Assembly (NCBI RefSeq): GCF_900103585.1
Contig: NZ_FNHV01000033.1
Location: 21,746 to 85,745 of the forward strand
Source: Streptomyces sp. cf386
GTDB lineage: Bacteria; Actinomycetota; Actinomycetes; Streptomycetales; Streptomycetaceae
Reading direction: 5' to 3'
Length of the DNA stretch: 64,000 bases
Shown here: positions 49,301-57,353 of the stretch, in pieces
Layout of the letters: the number at the start of each line of letters is the position of its first letter
How positions within the stretch are numbered: position 1 is the first letter of the stretch
Position numbers and translations under genes: made by a program
Notes under the pieces: generated by a model
Database searches by the model: none
What the model was told of the DNA's origin: nothing
What the model saw: only the letters and a program-made list of their open reading frames with translations

Positions 49301-50553
49301 ATCGGGTTCATGTCCCGTGTCTGCGGGGACGCCTTGCGGCCCTCCGACTCAAGCTCCGACCGCACGGCCGCGAAGAAGTCCCTCGGGATGCCGCTGACGA
49401 AGCGCGGCCAGACGTAGCGGGCGTTCCAGTCCCGGTGGATGCCCATCACCCAGCGGCACGGCGGCGCGTAGTCACCGCCGACCGGGAGCAGGACGTTACG
49501 GGTGAGGGCGACCTGCTTCAGCCCCTTGAAGAGTTTGAGCGCGGCCGCCTCCGCCTCCGGGAGGGTGGGCGCGTTGTCGATCGCCCAGCCGGCGCCGTAG
49601 TGGTTGACCATGTAGGCGGTCAGGATCCCGCGCCCCGAGGGGGCGATCCAGTCGAACTCCGCCGGGAACTGCATCCGGTTCGGATCCCGCGGCTCCTCGC
49701 CGAACACGGAGAGGGTCGGCCCCCACTGGTGGAAGGGCCCGCGCGCCCAGGAACTGGAGCTGACCCCCGCGTCCGCCATCAGCCCCGGGAACTGCGGATC
49801 GTGCCCGAACGCGTCCAGCTGCCAGGCCGTCTCCGGGGACGCCCCGATGATGCCGCGCTGGAAGCCGTCGCCGTACAGCGCGTTGCGTACGGTCGCCTCT
49901 GCGCCGGTGAGGTTGGTGTTGGGCTCGTTGTAGGTGCCGCCCATGATCTCGACGCGACCGGTGCGGATCAGCTGGCGCAGGAAGGCGCGCTCCTCCGGGA
50001 AGGCGTCCCAGTAGGGCTTGAGGTAGTCGACCTCCGCGAGCACGAAGGTGTACGCCGGGTCGCGCCGCGCCAGATCGCAGTGGGCCCGCACCAGGCTCAT
50101 CCCGGACTGGCCGCGCGAGTCGAAGGTGCGGGCGGGCAGTCCGGTGGTGGCGGGGTCGTCGGCGACGTCCCAGGTCTCGGTGTAGGCGCCCTGGGTGTTC
50201 CACCAGACCGGGTCGTAGTGGAAGTGGCTGACCATGAACATGGTCCAGCCGGGCTCGGCGGCCGTGAACGGGGCGGAGTGCTCCGCGGTGTGCGCCGGGT
50301 CGTCGGCGTCCGTGGCCGTGACCCTGACGTGCGTACGGTCACCGGGGGCGAGGTCGGTCGTGACCGGTATCTCGGCGCGTACGGTGCCGTCGTCTCCCGT
50401 GGTCGCCTCGGCGCTGCCGTGGACCCCCGGCCCCTCGACGGTGAGGCGGACCGTCCGGCCGGGGACGTGCCCGATCTCGGCACTCACCACCTGGAGCGGA
50501 TCGTCCTCGGTACCGACGAACAGTTCGGTCGACTCGACAGAGATGACGCGCAT
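46309..50553 (-). CDS. glycoside hydrolase family 38 alpha-mannosidase
   Basis: A 1414-aa alpha-mannosidase. The catalytic domain shows MFMVSHFHYDPVWWNTQGAY (zinc ligands), EVDYLKPYWDAFPEERAFLR, EIMGGTYNEPNTN, and TAWQLDAFGHDPQFPGL with the nucleophile Asp247. GH38 middle and C-terminal domains follow. An N-terminal beta-domain and a C-terminal NEW3-like domain (PVPATVRISSELTDVPVSGT) extend it. No signal peptide is present, so it should be cytoplasmic and trim imported alpha-mannosides. ATG 50553 is the start. The frame is open to 50646, but that segment contains operator C. Confidence 0.92.
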   Translation of the reverse strand: MRVISVESTELFVGTEDDPLQVVSAEIGHVPGRTVRLTVEGPGVHGSAEATTGDDGTVRAEIPVTTDLAPGDRTHVRVTATDADDPAHTAEHSAPFTAAEPGWTMFMVSHFHYDPVWWNTQGAYTETWDVADDPATTGLPARTFDSRGQSGMSLVRAHCDLARRDPAYTFVLAEVDYLKPYWDAFPEERAFLRQLIRTGRVEIMGGTYNEPNTNLTGAEATVRNALYGDGFQRGIIGASPETAWQLDAFGHDPQFPGLMADAGVSSSSWARGPFHQWGPTLSVFGEEPRDPNRMQFPAEFDWIAPSGRGILTAYMVNHYGAGWAIDNAPTLPEAEAAALKLFKGLKQVALTRNVLLPVGGDYAPPCRWVMGIHRDWNARYVWPRFVSGIPRDFFAAVRSELESEGRKASPQTRDMNPIYTGKDVSYIDTKQAQRHGETLLADAEAWATLASLLTGHPYPDAALDKAWRQLIYGAHHDAITGSESDQVYIDLLTGWRELYDLAETVHADATDALAGRVAQLPGGTPDLVVFNAATWERRDVLAVEDPGLVPLDDTGLPLPAVREDGELRVVVPEVPGMGLKALPLAEGTVAEWTRAEGATIRNEFYEVTVDPARGGAVSSLRALSEDGRELLRAGDIGNELVVQEEYPRHPRFGEGPWHLTPTGTTAARSRDVTADIDVEHSPAGARITVRADLGLFRYTQRLTLWKGVDRLDLTTTIDGYHGADRLIRVRWPSDVRGGLPVHEVADAVIGRGFGFVEVDSEQFPWTLDNPANTWFGLGSTARVAVADGSGRPLGERSIGVAELVYASWDEAGELGTGLAAALVRVGVTATSTIAGGPRYGDLEVDSNLPDIRIAVGAPERNSLVAEALGWDPAAGRELRRQLTERGVAAVWVAPRASLREEWVPGADLRDLERLPLLVVAGARPEDDAKAVDALIADLDDAVLRATAAGSGEALPPGDAWDGRSFAVLNRGTPGCVVTSSGDLYMSLMRSCTGWPSGIWVDPPRRTAPDGSAFQLQRWSHTFEYAVVAGAGDWRELRLPQAGHAFNHPLTARLRQTAAEDAVLPRKAVLLGLDPAGEVLLDALKPVGSPLARGSVAAVDPGRGVVVRVHEVNGRPVRARVIGPREWTDGARADVLERRGEPLAPGDAGALELDLTGFEVTTLLATAAETEPSPGPGIAAHEPAQPVPTRYWLHNSGPAPRGNMPVAVYISPTTLTVADAPVPATVRISSELTDVPVSGTVTLHAPPGWSVEPAELPYALGPGGFTLTEATVTPPDGAEPGRHWLAARLTYGGQTYEDVVALDVGDGHRGPTLVTELGVGRVTVRRGERARVPVTLRNPTRGPVSGSLWAVSSWGTWAGVTPGCQGFTVAGGERLECAIEVDGGAVPPGSYWLMAKVGWHGCVAYTAAVELEVTS

Positions 50554-50602
50554 GGGGCTCCTACGAGTGCTCGTGGGGAGCCCCATCCTGGCACCGAGGA
50601 GA

Positions 50603-50617
50603 TGGTTCAAACAACCA
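50603..50617. promoter_or_regulatory. sugar-locus operator copy C
   Basis: TGGTTCAAACAACCA inside the longer palindrome GATGGTTCAAACAACCATC, 50-64 bp upstream of the alpha-mannosidase ATG. Confidence 0.6.
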
Positions 50618-50680
50618 TCTGTATGTTTCCTCGGTGGTTCATCCATGCAGTCCCGGCCGGACTGAACCGTCTGGACAGGC

Positions 50681-51565
50681 TCAGCGCGCCCGGCGCGACT
50701 TCACCGCGTGCTGCGGTGTGATGTGGTCGGTCAGCGCCAGCGAGGCGCTCGCCCGCTGGTAGGACACCTGGCCGACCCGGACGTAGAGGCAGTCGACGAT
50801 CATCAGGACGGAGTGCCGGCCGCCGATGCTGCCGGTGCGGAAGCTGGTCTCCGAGGTGGACGAGATGAGCCGGATATCGGCGGCCTTGGCCAGGGGAGAG
50901 CGCGGGTCGGTGGTGATGGCGATGGTGGTGGCGCCCCGCTCCTTGGCCATCTCGAACGGTTCGAGGGTCTCGCGGGTGGCGCCGGAGTGGGAGATGCCGA
51001 TGGCCACGTCGGCGGGGGTGAGCAGGGCCGCCGAGGTGGCCGCGCCGTGCACCTCGGTCCAGCCGCGGACCTGGCAGCCGATGCGGAACAGCCGCGTCTC
51101 CGTCTCCTGGGCCACCGCGCCGCTGCCGCCCACGCCGTAGACGTCGATGCGGCGGGCGCGGGCCAGGGCTTGGGCCGCCCGCTCCAGCGCGTCCAGGTCG
51201 ATCCGTTCGATGGTCTGCTGGATCGCGCGCAGATCCGCGCTGCCGACCACCTGGACGACCCGCTCAAGACTGTCGTCGGGCGAGATGTCCGGGCCGATCT
51301 CGGCGGTGCCCCAGTCGGAGACCTCGCCACGGCCGCGCTCCTGGGCCAGCTCGATGAGCAGATGCTGGTAGGAGTCGAGGCCGATGGCCCGGCAGAAGCG
51401 GGTCACCGTCGCCTGCGAGGTGCCGGTGCGGCGGCCCAGCTCGGCGGCCGAGCAGTGGGTGACGGCGGCCGGATCCTCCAGGATCAGCTCGCCGACCTTC
51501 CGCAGGGAGCCGGCCAGCCGGGGCAGCTCGGTGCGGATCAGTGTGGTGACGTCCGTCGAGGGCAT
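50681..51565 (-). CDS. RpiR-family transcriptional regulator
   Basis: A 294-aa RpiR regulator. The N-terminal helix-turn-helix is AELGRRTGTSQATVTRFCRA after AAVTHCSAAELG. The C-terminal SIS domain binds phosphosugars: RIDVYGVGGSGAVAQETETR and AIGISHSGATRETLEPFEMA. It probably senses a sugar phosphate made by the kinase and controls the surrounding glycan genes. It lies in the middle of the locus, divergent from the SIS gene, with shared operator-like motifs at four promoters. The start is ATG 51565. No copy of the motif is evident directly at its own promoter. Confidence 0.92.
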   Translation of the reverse strand: MPSTDVTTLIRTELPRLAGSLRKVGELILEDPAAVTHCSAAELGRRTGTSQATVTRFCRAIGLDSYQHLLIELAQERGRGEVSDWGTAEIGPDISPDDSLERVVQVVGSADLRAIQQTIERIDLDALERAAQALARARRIDVYGVGGSGAVAQETETRLFRIGCQVRGWTEVHGAATSAALLTPADVAIGISHSGATRETLEPFEMAKERGATTIAITTDPRSPLAKAADIRLISSTSETSFRTGSIGGRHSVLMIVDCLYVRVGQVSYQRASASLALTDHITPQHAVKSRRAR

Positions 51566-51718
51566 GCAGAGAAGGTATCAGCCACCCTTTGGCGCACAGC
51601 TTGAATACCAGGACCGAGGAGTACGGCTCAATGGTCCGCACCGCTTCATTGCTCGTTCCGCTTCATTGCCCGTACCAACCGGTGTGTGATTTATTGATTC
51701 ATCGATGGGTGAGTACGA

Positions 51719-51734
51719 GGTGGTTCAATCCACC
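51719..51734. promoter_or_regulatory. sugar-locus operator copy D
   Basis: GGTGGTTCAATCCACC, a perfect 5-bp inverted repeat around the same TTCAA core, 16-31 bp before the SIS gene start. Upstream, CCGCTTCATTGC is directly repeated (51640-51673). Confidence 0.6.
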
Positions 51735-51749
51735 GGTGGGGAGTGACGC

Positions 51750-52514
51750 GTGTCCGACGAGTCCGTGAGCGCCCGGCGCTTCGCACGCGAGAGCATGGCC
51801 GTCCTCGACCGCCTGACCGAGTCCGCCCGCGACGACGTGACCCGCGCCGCCGAGCTGATCGCCGACTGCGTGCGCGCGGACGGCGTGCTCCAGGCCTTCG
51901 GCACCGGCCACTCCCAGGCCATCGTCCTCGAACTCGCCGGCCGGGCCGGCGGGCTGGTGCCGACGAACCGGCTGAGCATCGCCGACCTCGTCCTGTACGG
52001 CGGCGACGCGCCGACCGTCCTCGACGATCCGCTCCTGGAACGTCAGGCGGGGGTCGCCGCCCGCATCTACGACCTCGCCGCACCGCGTCCCCAGGACCTC
52101 TTCGTCGTGATCTCCAACTCCGGGGTCAACAACGTGATCGTGGAGATGGCCCTGCAGGCCAAGGAACGCGGCCACCGCCTCCTCGCCATCACCTCCCTCT
52201 CCCACACCCGCGCCGTCCCCGCCGGCCATCCGAGCGGCAAGAAGCTCGCCGACCTCGCCGACGTCGTCCTCGACAACCGGGCCCCGCGCGGCGACGCACT
52301 GCTGGATCTCCCCGAGGGCGGCGCCGTCTGCGCCCTGTCCACGCTGACCGGTGTGATGCTCGTCCAGATGGCCGTGGCCGAGGCCTCCGCCCAGCTCCTC
52401 GCCACCGGGGAGCACCCGCCGGTCTACGTCTCCGCCAATGTGCCGGGCGGCTTCGAGGGCAACCTGGAACTGGAGAAGCGGTACGCCGGACGGATCCGGC
52501 GCACCGCAAGCTGA
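51750..52514 (+). CDS. SIS-domain phosphosugar isomerase-like protein (UPF0309 type)
   Basis: A 254-aa SIS protein: ADGVLQAFGTGHSQAIVLEL (phosphosugar-binding Ser/His), DLFVVISNSGVNNVIVEMAL, LLAITSLSHTRAVPAGHPSG and KLADLADVVLDNRAPRGDAL. UPF0309 proteins are found beside GlcNAc/PTS and glycan genes and are thought to bind or isomerise amino-sugar phosphates. GGGGAG precedes GTG 51750. Operator D sits directly upstream, so it is likely an RpiR target in the same pathway as the kinase. Confidence 0.87.
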   Translation: MSDESVSARRFARESMAVLDRLTESARDDVTRAAELIADCVRADGVLQAFGTGHSQAIVLELAGRAGGLVPTNRLSIADLVLYGGDAPTVLDDPLLERQAGVAARIYDLAAPRPQDLFVVISNSGVNNVIVEMALQAKERGHRLLAITSLSHTRAVPAGHPSGKKLADLADVVLDNRAPRGDALLDLPEGGAVCALSTLTGVMLVQMAVAEASAQLLATGEHPPVYVSANVPGGFEGNLELEKRYAGRIRRTAS

Positions 52515-52531
52515 TCACTCCAGGGGGCTGA

Positions 52532-55500
52532 TCACTCCACGGGTACCGGCGTCAGCGCCACGGCCAGCGGATAGGCCCCTGTCCGCAAGGGCTCCTCGGT
52601 CGCGCCCGACGCGGTGTCGACCGGGACCAGGGCGCTTGCGTCGGCCGTGGTGACGTATGCCGTGCCGCCGCTCCAGTCCAGACCGACGTCGAAGGCGGAC
52701 CGCCCGACCGTCACCTTCGCTCCCGGGGCGCCGCTCACCGTGTCGACGGGCGTGACGTAGTCCCCGGTGCTGGGGCTGACCCACAGCGTCCGGCCGTCCG
52801 GCGACAGACCGAGCCCATAGGCCTGACCGGAGACCAGCAGGGTCGGCTCGGTGTCGTTCGTCGCCGTGTCGATCGGAGTCACCGTCGAGCCGCCGGAGTT
52901 GGACACGTACACCGTCCTCCCGTCCGGCGCGGCGACGACGTTGAAGGGCCGGGGGCCGACCGGAATGGCCTTCCCGGCGCTCGCGGAGGCGAGGTCGACA
53001 GGGCTCACCGTGTTGTCGTGGATGTTGGCCACGTACAGGGTCCTGCCGTCCGGCGTGACCGCCATGTTCTCCGGACCCGAGCCGACCGCGACGGGTGCCC
53101 CCGCCTTCAGCGTCTGCGTGTCCACGGGCTGGACCGTGCCGTCCGTGTAGTTGGCGACCCAGAGCGTGCCGCCGTCCGGGGTGAGAGCGAGCCCGGCCGG
53201 GACCCGGCCCACGGCGACCGTGGCGGTGACCGTGCTCCGCGCCACGTCGATCACGCTGACCGTGTTCGAGCCCTGGTTGGCGGCGTAGGCGGTGCGCCCG
53301 TCCGCGCTGACGACGACCTCGCCGGGGTTGTTGCCGACGGCGATGTCCGTGGTCGTACCGGAGCCGAGGTCGATCGAACTGACCGACGCGCCGCTGAAGT
53401 TGGCCGTCAGGGCGCGGGACGTGCCGGTGCCGTCCGTGACCTGGACCGGGATCGCGCGGGTGAGGATGCCGTCACCCGAGACGACGACGGAGTGCACGCC
53501 CGGCGCGGTGGCGGTCAGCGTGACGGTGGCCGAGGCGCTGCCCCCGGCCGGGACGGTCACGCTGCCCTCGCTCGGCGAGGCCGTGACCCCGTCGGGCACG
53601 TCCAGCCTCCAGGTGACCGTCCTGGCGGACGTGGACCGCTCGTCGGACAGGTCCAGGGTCACCGTCTGCGATGAACCCGGCTTCAGCGAAAGGGAGTTGG
53701 GGGTGAAGGCGGCGTCGACACCGGCATCGGGGGCGTTCTCCAGCAGCGTGGTGTAGAGGAACTGGTCCATCACTCCGGGGGACACCTGCTGGGGGATGGC
53801 GTCCAGCGCCTTGCGCTCGCCCCTGAGCCGGTTCCAGTACGTCGACACGGCGTCGGCGTCCCCGCGCTTGCCCGCGAGCAGCAGTTCCACGGCCGTCTCG
53901 CCCGCGGTGCCGTAGCGGCCGAGCTTGTCCAGCCAGGCCGAGGTCTCCGCGAGGAACCCGGGGTTGTCGAGGCGGGCGCGCAGCTGGGCCGGGGTGGCGG
54001 CCATGTCGGTGAAGTGCGACTTCAGCCGCGCAGCCGCCCGATCGAGCCCGCTGTCCTGTTCATAGGCCTTGCGGAAGGCGGCGATGAGGGCGGTGAGGGT
54101 GGGGGACTCGGTCGGGTCGAGCTGGGAGGAGTAGTTGTTCTCGGCGAAGATGCGCAGCCACTTGGATGCTCCCGGCCCGGCGAGATCCCGTACGGAGGCG
54201 AGGAACGCGGCCCGGGGATCGTAGGCGTCCGGGTTCCAGAGGTACGCGGCCGAGGTGAACAGCGCGATCCGGCTCGCCTCGCCCTGGACCATCGGGTTGG
54301 CGGTCACCCCGGTCGCGGCGCTCGCCACGCCCGGCTCGCGGCCCGTGTAGGGGCCCAGCAGGAGGCGGCTGGTGACGTAGTCGTTGACCGGGTAGTTGTC
54401 CCAGACCAGGATCGGGTGGCCGTACACCTCACGTGCCTGTGCGACCTGCTCTGCGGTGATGGTCGGCGCGATCACGCCGACGCCGGTCCACTCGACGACC
54501 ACGGACGGGTCGAGCTTCTCGCGCAGCGCCTTCTTGTACGGCGAGTCGGCGAGGTCGGAGTACTCGGTGGGGACCATCTCCAGGGGCTCCAGGTCCTGGT
54601 GCTCGGCGCTGAACTCCCGCCACACCGTGTTGAGCAGATGGGCCTGCGCGGCTCCCGCCGCGCCCCCGCCCGTGCCGAACTCCGCTTCGTCCGCGGCGCA
54701 GTTCCACTTGGTGTAGCTGATGTCGTCCAGCGGGATTGCGAAGGAGCGCACGCCGATGGCGTACAGCGAGTCGAACTTGGTGGTGAGCGCCTTGATGTCG
54801 GCGGCGGAGGAGTAGCAGACGGAGAGCCCGGGGGAGAGGGCGTAGGTGAAGCGGACGTGGTTGGCGCGGGCCCGGTCGACCAGCTCCTTCAGCTTCGCCA
54901 GTTCGGCGGGCGGGTACTCGTCGCGCCAGCGGGCTCGGAGGTAGTCGTCGTCCTTGGGGGAGTAGACGTAGACGTTCTGCTTCGTACGGCCGTAGAAGTC
55001 CAGTTGGGCGAGGCGTTCGGCGTGCGACCAGGGGGTGCCGTAGAAGCCCTCGATGACTCCGCGCAGGGCGGCCGTGGGCCAGTCGCGGACGTTCACCGCG
55101 GGCACGTGGTTCTTGGTGACGAGCTGGCGCAGGGTCTGGGCCGCGTAGAAGGTGCCGGTGGTGTCGACTCCGGAGAGGGCGACGAGGCCGCGGCCGTGGG
55201 AGCGGCCGGAGGCGAGGACATAGCCGCCGGAGGGCAGCCCTGCCGGGGACTTGGCGCCGAGTTGCCCCAACACCCGCCCGGTGGCGGTGTTTTCGGTGGG
55301 GCCACCGAGGTAGACCGTGAGGGCGGAGGCGGGTGGCTTCTCGCCCGCGGGCACGGTGACGATGCGTCGGGCGCCGGCGTCGCGCAGGACCGATGTGACG
55401 AGGCGCCGGGCGGAGGGGTCGGTGTCCGGGCCGACGACCTCGACGACCTTGTCCGGAACGGTGAGCCGGCCCGGGCCCGTGTGCATGCTCCGGGGCGTCG

Positions 55501-55639
55501 GCCAGACCTGCGGGGGCGGGGCGGAGGGTTCGGGCGCGGCGCTCGCCGCGGGTGCGGTGAGGCCGAGGGTCAGGAGCAGGGCTGCGGTGGCCGATATGAG
55601 CGGTCGGTGTGGATGTCTGACACGAAGGGACGGCAGCAA
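52532..55639 (-). CDS. secreted GH84 beta-N-acetylglucosaminidase with beta-propeller tail
   Basis: A 1035-aa secreted enzyme. The signal peptide is LISATAALLLTLGLTAPAAS. A GH84-N domain is followed by the catalytic barrel (LRGVIEGFYGTPWSHAERL, QNVYVYSPKDDDYLRARW, FAIPLDDISYTKWNC with the Asp305-Asp306 pair, VVVEWTGVGVIAP). A helical domain and an NEW3-like beta domain come next, then about seven YVTN-type propeller blades (VVVSADGRTAYAANQGSNTV, MAVTPDGRTLYVANIHDNTV, and so on). It cleaves beta-GlcNAc from extracellular glycans. TTG 55639 was chosen because GGGAGG lies 5 bases upstream; the frame opens at 55666. It is convergent with the SIS gene (17 bp). Confidence 0.88.
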   Translation of the reverse strand: MLPSLRVRHPHRPLISATAALLLTLGLTAPAASAAPEPSAPPPQVWPTPRSMHTGPGRLTVPDKVVEVVGPDTDPSARRLVTSVLRDAGARRIVTVPAGEKPPASALTVYLGGPTENTATGRVLGQLGAKSPAGLPSGGYVLASGRSHGRGLVALSGVDTTGTFYAAQTLRQLVTKNHVPAVNVRDWPTAALRGVIEGFYGTPWSHAERLAQLDFYGRTKQNVYVYSPKDDDYLRARWRDEYPPAELAKLKELVDRARANHVRFTYALSPGLSVCYSSAADIKALTTKFDSLYAIGVRSFAIPLDDISYTKWNCAADEAEFGTGGGAAGAAQAHLLNTVWREFSAEHQDLEPLEMVPTEYSDLADSPYKKALREKLDPSVVVEWTGVGVIAPTITAEQVAQAREVYGHPILVWDNYPVNDYVTSRLLLGPYTGREPGVASAATGVTANPMVQGEASRIALFTSAAYLWNPDAYDPRAAFLASVRDLAGPGASKWLRIFAENNYSSQLDPTESPTLTALIAAFRKAYEQDSGLDRAAARLKSHFTDMAATPAQLRARLDNPGFLAETSAWLDKLGRYGTAGETAVELLLAGKRGDADAVSTYWNRLRGERKALDAIPQQVSPGVMDQFLYTTLLENAPDAGVDAAFTPNSLSLKPGSSQTVTLDLSDERSTSARTVTWRLDVPDGVTASPSEGSVTVPAGGSASATVTLTATAPGVHSVVVSGDGILTRAIPVQVTDGTGTSRALTANFSGASVSSIDLGSGTTTDIAVGNNPGEVVVSADGRTAYAANQGSNTVSVIDVARSTVTATVAVGRVPAGLALTPDGGTLWVANYTDGTVQPVDTQTLKAGAPVAVGSGPENMAVTPDGRTLYVANIHDNTVSPVDLASASAGKAIPVGPRPFNVVAAPDGRTVYVSNSGGSTVTPIDTATNDTEPTLLVSGQAYGLGLSPDGRTLWVSPSTGDYVTPVDTVSGAPGAKVTVGRSAFDVGLDWSGGTAYVTTADASALVPVDTASGATEEPLRTGAYPLAVALTPVPVE

Positions 55640-55815
55640 GGATCCTCCCGGGGTGAATGTATCCACCGGGAGATGCTAGGGATGATGAATGCCTCATTCA
55701 ATGGCTTCGTTGCGGGTTCGTTGAATGCCTTCGAAGTGGATTCGTTGAGGAGGCAGCCTGCCGCAGGGGGCGCACACTGGAGATATGTGCCGTCGGTGCT
55801 CAAGGGGGTGTCGGC

Positions 55816-56397
55816 ATGGCTGCTTCGGAGCGCCCCAGGGTGCGGCTGTGGCGGTGGCGACGCAGTCCGCTGCGGCGGCGCAGTGACCTCGTCGAGGCCT
55901 GGGTCGTGTTGTGCGCGTGGGTGTTCGCGCTGGCCGGCGCCCTGTTCGCGGGGGTGGTGGCGGCGGACGCGGTCACCCACTCCGCCGAGGAGCAGCGGGC
56001 CAGGAGCCACCAGGTGACAGCCGTACTGGTGAAGGGCACGGAGGCCCCGGGGGCCTCACAGGTCACCACCGACCATCTCGTGTGGGGCACGGTCCGCTGG
56101 ACCGACCCCGACGGCACGATCCGCACCGACGAGGCACGGGTGCCGCCCAAGACCCACGCGGGCAGCAAGGTCGAGGTGTGGACGGACCGCAACGGTGTGG
56201 TCGTCAACGAGCCGCTGTCCGAGACCGAGATCCTGCTGCACGCGATCGCCGGAGGCGTCCTGGCCGCAGGGGCGGCCGGCGGCGTCGTGCTCGGGTTCTC
56301 CTGGACGGTACGCCTGGGGCTGGAGCGACGGCGGCTGGAGCAGTGGGCCGCGGAGTGGGAGCGGTTGGACACGCCGTGGGGGTGGAAGACGGGCTGA
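55816..56397 (+). CDS. Rv1733c-like two-helix membrane protein
   Basis: A 193-aa protein with an Arg-rich N-terminus (RLWRWRRSPLRRRSDLVEA). It has one helix at about 30-50 (VVLCAWVFALAGALFAGVVA), an external domain of about 80 aa with WTDPDGTIRTDEARVPP and GSKVEVWTDRNG, and a second helix (AIAGGVLAAGAAGGVVLGF) before ERRRLEQWAAEW. This pattern is that of the Rv1733c family, common and numerous in actinobacteria, of unknown function. AAGGGGG lies 9 nt before ATG 55816. The 150 bp upstream hold short TTCGTTG repeats. Confidence 0.8.
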   Translation: MAASERPRVRLWRWRRSPLRRRSDLVEAWVVLCAWVFALAGALFAGVVAADAVTHSAEEQRARSHQVTAVLVKGTEAPGASQVTTDHLVWGTVRWTDPDGTIRTDEARVPPKTHAGSKVEVWTDRNGVVVNEPLSETEILLHAIAGGVLAAGAAGGVVLGFSWTVRLGLERRRLEQWAAEWERLDTPWGWKTG

Positions 56398-56417
56398 TAC
56401 GGCGTCCCGCTGGACTC

Positions 56418-56448
56418 ACAGCGCCCCGGCGTCGCTCCGGGGCGCTGT
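56418..56448. terminator. bidirectional terminator hairpin
   Basis: A 12-bp perfect stem (ACAGCGCCCCGG / CCGGGGCGCTGT) with a 7-nt loop, between two convergent genes. Confidence 0.82.
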
Positions 56449-56453
56449 CGCTG

Positions 56454-57203
56454 TCACTTGACGTCCGCGCTCGGCAGCGCCGACGGGGACGCGGTGTTCA
56501 GGTCCTCCAGGCCCTTGGGGATGGCGAGTGTGAGCACCGGCGCACCCGGCTGGGGCGCGGGCGGCGTCATCTGGTCCTTGGGGAGCTTCGGCGGCGTGGT
56601 CTGCTGGAAGTTGTTGGCGTCGAAGTTGACCAGCTGCGTCTTCTCCAGGATCGTCATGTGGTCGAGCACGGTGTCGTTCGCCAGATCGGCCAGCTGACGG
56701 ACCATGCTGTTCTGCGTGGTGCCCCGGATCTTCGCGATGACCGGGAAGATCTGCCCGTGCGTCACCCGCATGATGGCGACACCCGTGGCGTCGAATTCCT
56801 TGCCGGTCTTGGAGTCCACGGTCGCCACGAACTGCTGCTGCTGCGGGCTGGCCTGGTTCGGCAGCGTGATGTTCAGCTCGGACGCGAGCTTGCGGCAGGC
56901 GAGGTCGAGCCGGGCATGCCCGACGACCAGGTGCTCACCGGCCTCCTTCATCGCCGGGGTGGTCCCACGCTGCATCGCCATCAGGCCCAGCGGGTGCTCC
57001 CACAGCCCGGCGGCGCGGACCTTGACGACGAAGTCCCGGTCGGCTTCGGTCAGCGGGCCGTACTGGGTGTTGGCGATGATGCGGTCCTGGTTGGCAGAGG
57101 TGGTCTCCACGCCCAGCATGGCGGGGTAGGCGAGGGCGGAGAGGGTGAGGACGAGGGCACCTCCCACGAAGACGGTGCCTACCATGCGGCGCGAGATGGG
57201 CAT
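56454..57203 (-). CDS. DUF4142-type secreted/anchored protein
   Basis: A 249-aa protein with an N-terminal hydrophobic segment (VGTVFVGGALVLTLSALAYP). The DUF4142 four-helix domain follows: LTEADRDFVVKVRAAGLWEH, KEAGEHLVVGHARLDLACRK, ELNITLPNQASPQQQQFV and AIMRVTHGQIFPVIAKIRGT. The domain resembles ferritin-like bundles, but metal ligands are not obvious. A Pro-rich C-terminus ends the protein. AGGAG precedes ATG 57203. The role is unknown. GTACC-CCCTGA-GGTAC upstream (57228-57243) is a small inverted repeat. Confidence 0.8.
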   Translation of the reverse strand: MPISRRMVGTVFVGGALVLTLSALAYPAMLGVETTSANQDRIIANTQYGPLTEADRDFVVKVRAAGLWEHPLGLMAMQRGTTPAMKEAGEHLVVGHARLDLACRKLASELNITLPNQASPQQQQFVATVDSKTGKEFDATGVAIMRVTHGQIFPVIAKIRGTTQNSMVRQLADLANDTVLDHMTILEKTQLVNFDANNFQQTTPPKLPKDQMTPPAPQPGAPVLTLAIPKGLEDLNTASPSALPSADVK

Positions 57204-57353
57204 CGTGACTCCTGTCGTGAACGGCCGGTACCCCCTGAGGTACGGATGGATCACGGGAAACAATCACCGCCGCGGGAAAAAACTTGCGATCCGCTGTGCG
57301 TCGTCCCTCACACCCCACCGCGAGACGTGCTCACGGCACCGGTCGATCGGCCG

